Position numbers and translations under genes: made by a program. Below, piece by piece: positions 62,121-64,000 of a DNA stretch of 64,000 nt (within the stretch, counting starts at the first letter, position 1; every line of letters begins with the position of its first letter). Below the pieces are notes generated by a model. That model saw only the letters and a program-made list of their open reading frames with translations. It was not told the DNA's origin and did not search any database. The DNA comes from Methanocaldococcus villosus KIN24-T80 (GTDB lineage Archaea > AGJL01 > Methanococci > Methanococcales > Methanocaldococcaceae). Location of the stretch: positions 818,268 through 882,267 of the forward strand of contig NZ_AQUK01000001.1 in NCBI RefSeq assembly GCF_000371805.1, in the 5' to 3' direction.

Positions 62121-63921
62121 GTATAAGAAACTAAAGAAAAAGGTTATGGAAAAATTGAAAATTGATGAACAAACATTGGATAAGATGATTGATGAAAAAT
62201 ACAATGAATATGGAGGAATATTATTAAAAACTGGAATACTATATTTAATAGCAAAAGAGCATGGAATTGATTTAAAAGAGGAAGAATTTTTAATAAAAGA
62301 TATAAAAGAAGGGATGATTGTTGATATTATTGGTGTTGTTAGAAAAGTTTATGATGTGAAGGAGTATGATGGTAAAAAAGTAAGAAAAATAATAATAGCT
62401 GATAAATCTGGATCAATAACTGTAAGTTTATGGAATGAATTGGCAGACATTGAAATAAAGGAGGGAGATGTAATAAGATTAAAAAGGGTTAAAGCAAGGA
62501 AATGGAATAAAAGATTAGAACTTACATCTTTACCAGAGACAGAGATAGAGATTTTAGAAGATTATAAAATAGAATTACCTGAATATAAAATCTCTGATCT
62601 CATCCCAGGAATGGTTGTTGAGTTAGAGGGGGAAGTAGTTTTAGCCTTCCCTGTAAAGGAGTTTGAAAAGGATAATAAAAAGTTAAAATTAAAGTCTTTT
62701 AATTTAAGAGATGAGACTGGAGTAATAAGAGTTGTTTTATGGAATGAACTAACTGAAATAGATGTTAGGAGAGGAGATTTTGTTAAAGTAAAAGGAGTGG
62801 TAAAAGAGGGTTACTATGGAGGTTTAGAGATAGTAGCTGATGAGGTAGAAATTATTGAAAGAGGAGAGAAAATTGAAAGTGAAGTGGTAAATATAAAGGA
62901 TCTTCATAACTATGAAAATGAAATTGTCTCAGTTAGAGGAAAAGTTTTAGCTTTAGGGAATAAAAAGATTGTTAATATTGATGGGAAAAGAAATAAGGTT
63001 CAAGAGATACTGTTAGATGATGGTAGTGGAAAAGTTAAGATAACTTTTTGGAAAGGATTGATAAATCTTTTAGAAAATATAAAAGAAGGAGATATAATAA
63101 AGGTTACTAATTGTAAAGTTAAATCTTACATTGATAGAGAGGGAAATATAAGATATGACCTTATAGCCACAATAGATTCAGAAGTTATAAAAGAAGGAGA
63201 AAGTGAATATAAAATAAAATTCGTTAAAATAAAAGATATTGTAAATAAAGAAGTAGATTGGGAAGATATAAACTTAATAGCAATAGTTGTTGACATAACT
63301 GAGCATGAGTTTGATGGGAGAAAGGTTAAAAATATTTTATTAGAGGATGACACAGGGAGAATAAGGTTATCTATTTGGGAGGATTTAGATATAGATATAG
63401 AAGAAGGAGATTTTATAAAAGTGTATCATGCATATGCAAAAGAGAGGGATGATTATATAGACCTCTATTTGGGAAGATTTGGAAGGATAGAGAAGAGTGA
63501 TGAAAGAGTAATAAAAAGAAAGTTTATAGCTGATCTCCTACCTGGAGATAAAGTTGAGATAAGGGGAACAATAGTTGAGGTTTTAAATGAAGAACCATTT
63601 ATTTACATGTGTCCAAACTGTAGGAAGATTATAACAGAGGAGGTATGTGAAGACTGTAAAGTAGAGGCTGAAAAGGTTTTAAGGTTAAATGTTATTTTAG
63701 ATGATGGTACAGGGGTTATTACATGCAGACTGTATAATAAAAAGGTTGAAAGGCTATTAAAAATCTTTAATGTTTTAATAGAAAACTTCAAAGAGAAATT
63801 ATTAGGAGAGGAGATTATATTTTATGGTAATGTTAAAGATCAATTTATTGTTAGGGCATTAAAACCTGTTAATGTTGATGAAGAAATTAAAATTTTGAGT
63901 GGGATAAAAGATGAAAGTTGA
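62107..63921 (+). CDS. rpa: Replication protein A, single-stranded DNA-binding
   Basis: About 604 residues. It binds single-stranded DNA in replication and repair. Four similar OB folds are seen as repeats of the pattern VRGK/IIGVVRKVYDV...RKIIIADKSGSITVSLWNEL, GVIRVVLWNEL, GKVKITFWKGL and GRIRLSIWEDL. A C-terminal zinc finger domain has CPNCRKIITEEVCEDC (about residue 501). This resembles the large M. jannaschii RPA (MJ1159). ATG 62107 with GGTGAT upstream is preferred over TTG 62101. Confidence 0.93.
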   Translation: MDLDEYKKLKKKVMEKLKIDEQTLDKMIDEKYNEYGGILLKTGILYLIAKEHGIDLKEEEFLIKDIKEGMIVDIIGVVRKVYDVKEYDGKKVRKIIIADKSGSITVSLWNELADIEIKEGDVIRLKRVKARKWNKRLELTSLPETEIEILEDYKIELPEYKISDLIPGMVVELEGEVVLAFPVKEFEKDNKKLKLKSFNLRDETGVIRVVLWNELTEIDVRRGDFVKVKGVVKEGYYGGLEIVADEVEIIERGEKIESEVVNIKDLHNYENEIVSVRGKVLALGNKKIVNIDGKRNKVQEILLDDGSGKVKITFWKGLINLLENIKEGDIIKVTNCKVKSYIDREGNIRYDLIATIDSEVIKEGESEYKIKFVKIKDIVNKEVDWEDINLIAIVVDITEHEFDGRKVKNILLEDDTGRIRLSIWEDLDIDIEEGDFIKVYHAYAKERDDYIDLYLGRFGRIEKSDERVIKRKFIADLLPGDKVEIRGTIVEVLNEEPFIYMCPNCRKIITEEVCEDCKVEAEKVLRLNVILDDGTGVITCRLYNKKVERLLKIFNVLIENFKEKLLGEEIIFYGNVKDQFIVRALKPVNVDEEIKILSGIKDES

Positions 63922-64000
63922 TATTCATGTTCATTCAATTAATAGTAAATGTTCTTTAAATCCAAAATCATTATTAAGAAAGATGTGTAAGAAATATAAC
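63911..64000 (+). CDS. PHP-domain protein, 5' end only
   Basis: The first 30 codons of a gene running off the right edge: KVDIHVHSINSKCSLNPKSL. The HxH at residues 6 and 8 is the first metal-binding motif of PHP-type phosphoesterases. The ATG overlaps the RPA stop by 11 bp, so it is coupled to RPA. Substrate cannot be told from the fragment. Confidence 0.75.
   Translation, partial: MKVDIHVHSINSKCSLNPKSLLRKMCKKYN

Overview
The window looks like a chromosomal segment of a hyperthermophilic, hydrogenotrophic methanogen of the Methanocaldococcus type. The DNA is very AT-rich, ribosome binding sites are mostly GGTGA/GGTGG, and many genes start with GTG or TTG and overlap by ATGA or GTGA. The gene content is archaeal: A-type ATP synthase subunit D, a histone with a C-terminal extension, Sec61-beta, RPA, isopentenyl phosphate kinase, methanogenesis marker 11, an anaerobic cobamide pathway and an archaeal SECIS element.

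Layout. (1) 1-3400: a DUF1156-type DNA methyltransferase and a broken ATPase gene. (2) 3.4-21.3 kb: dense housekeeping DNA, almost all on the minus strand: DUF22, atpD, purE, CBS protein, IPK, secG, a HesB-like selenoprotein with its SECIS, purQ, histone, gfcR, ubiX, a lone cas6, trpC, sepF, a GTPase, methanogenesis marker 11, CBS protein, a MinD-like ATPase with a small regulator, DUF371, purD, a phosphoesterase, cbiD, purM and a tRNA methylthiotransferase. (3) 21.4-47.9 kb: a KamA-like radical SAM gene, then a surface-glycan island. Its plus-strand half carries a flippase, UDP-glucose dehydrogenase, UDP-glucuronate 4-epimerase, a CDP-3,6-dideoxyhexose set (rfbF, a paratose-synthase-like gene, rfbG, rfbH, rfbE), two GT2 genes and a GT9 gene. 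Its minus-strand half carries gmhA, separate hldE nucleotidyltransferase and kinase genes, gmhB, hldD, two GT9 genes, a GT4 gene and two methyltransferases. (4) 48-57.1 kb: a CARF-type regulator, a GGCT-fold protein, a class II amidotransferase and an McrB-McrC-MBL restriction-type locus. (5) 57.2-64 kb: a CooC-like ATPase, cbiH, a RavA/ViaA-like pair, ferredoxin, a tRNA-thiolation enzyme, RPA and the start of a PHP-domain gene.

The glycan island is the most unusual part. It encodes bacterial-style routes to ADP-L-glycero-D-manno-heptose and to a CDP-tyvelose-type dideoxyhexose, plus UDP-galacturonate, with three heptosyltransferase-fold (GT9) enzymes. Together these suggest a heptose- and dideoxyhexose-containing archaeal surface or S-layer glycan.

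The island also shows active rearrangement. Three gene 5' ends (flippase, GT2, GT4) are duplicated with no difference I could find by eye, over about 335, 361 and 173 bp. There are IS relics, a 131-bp MITE-like element, and single-base frameshifts in homopolymer runs. I found no tRNA, rRNA or CRISPR array. All identifications rest on reading motifs and protein sequence by eye; no database search was run.
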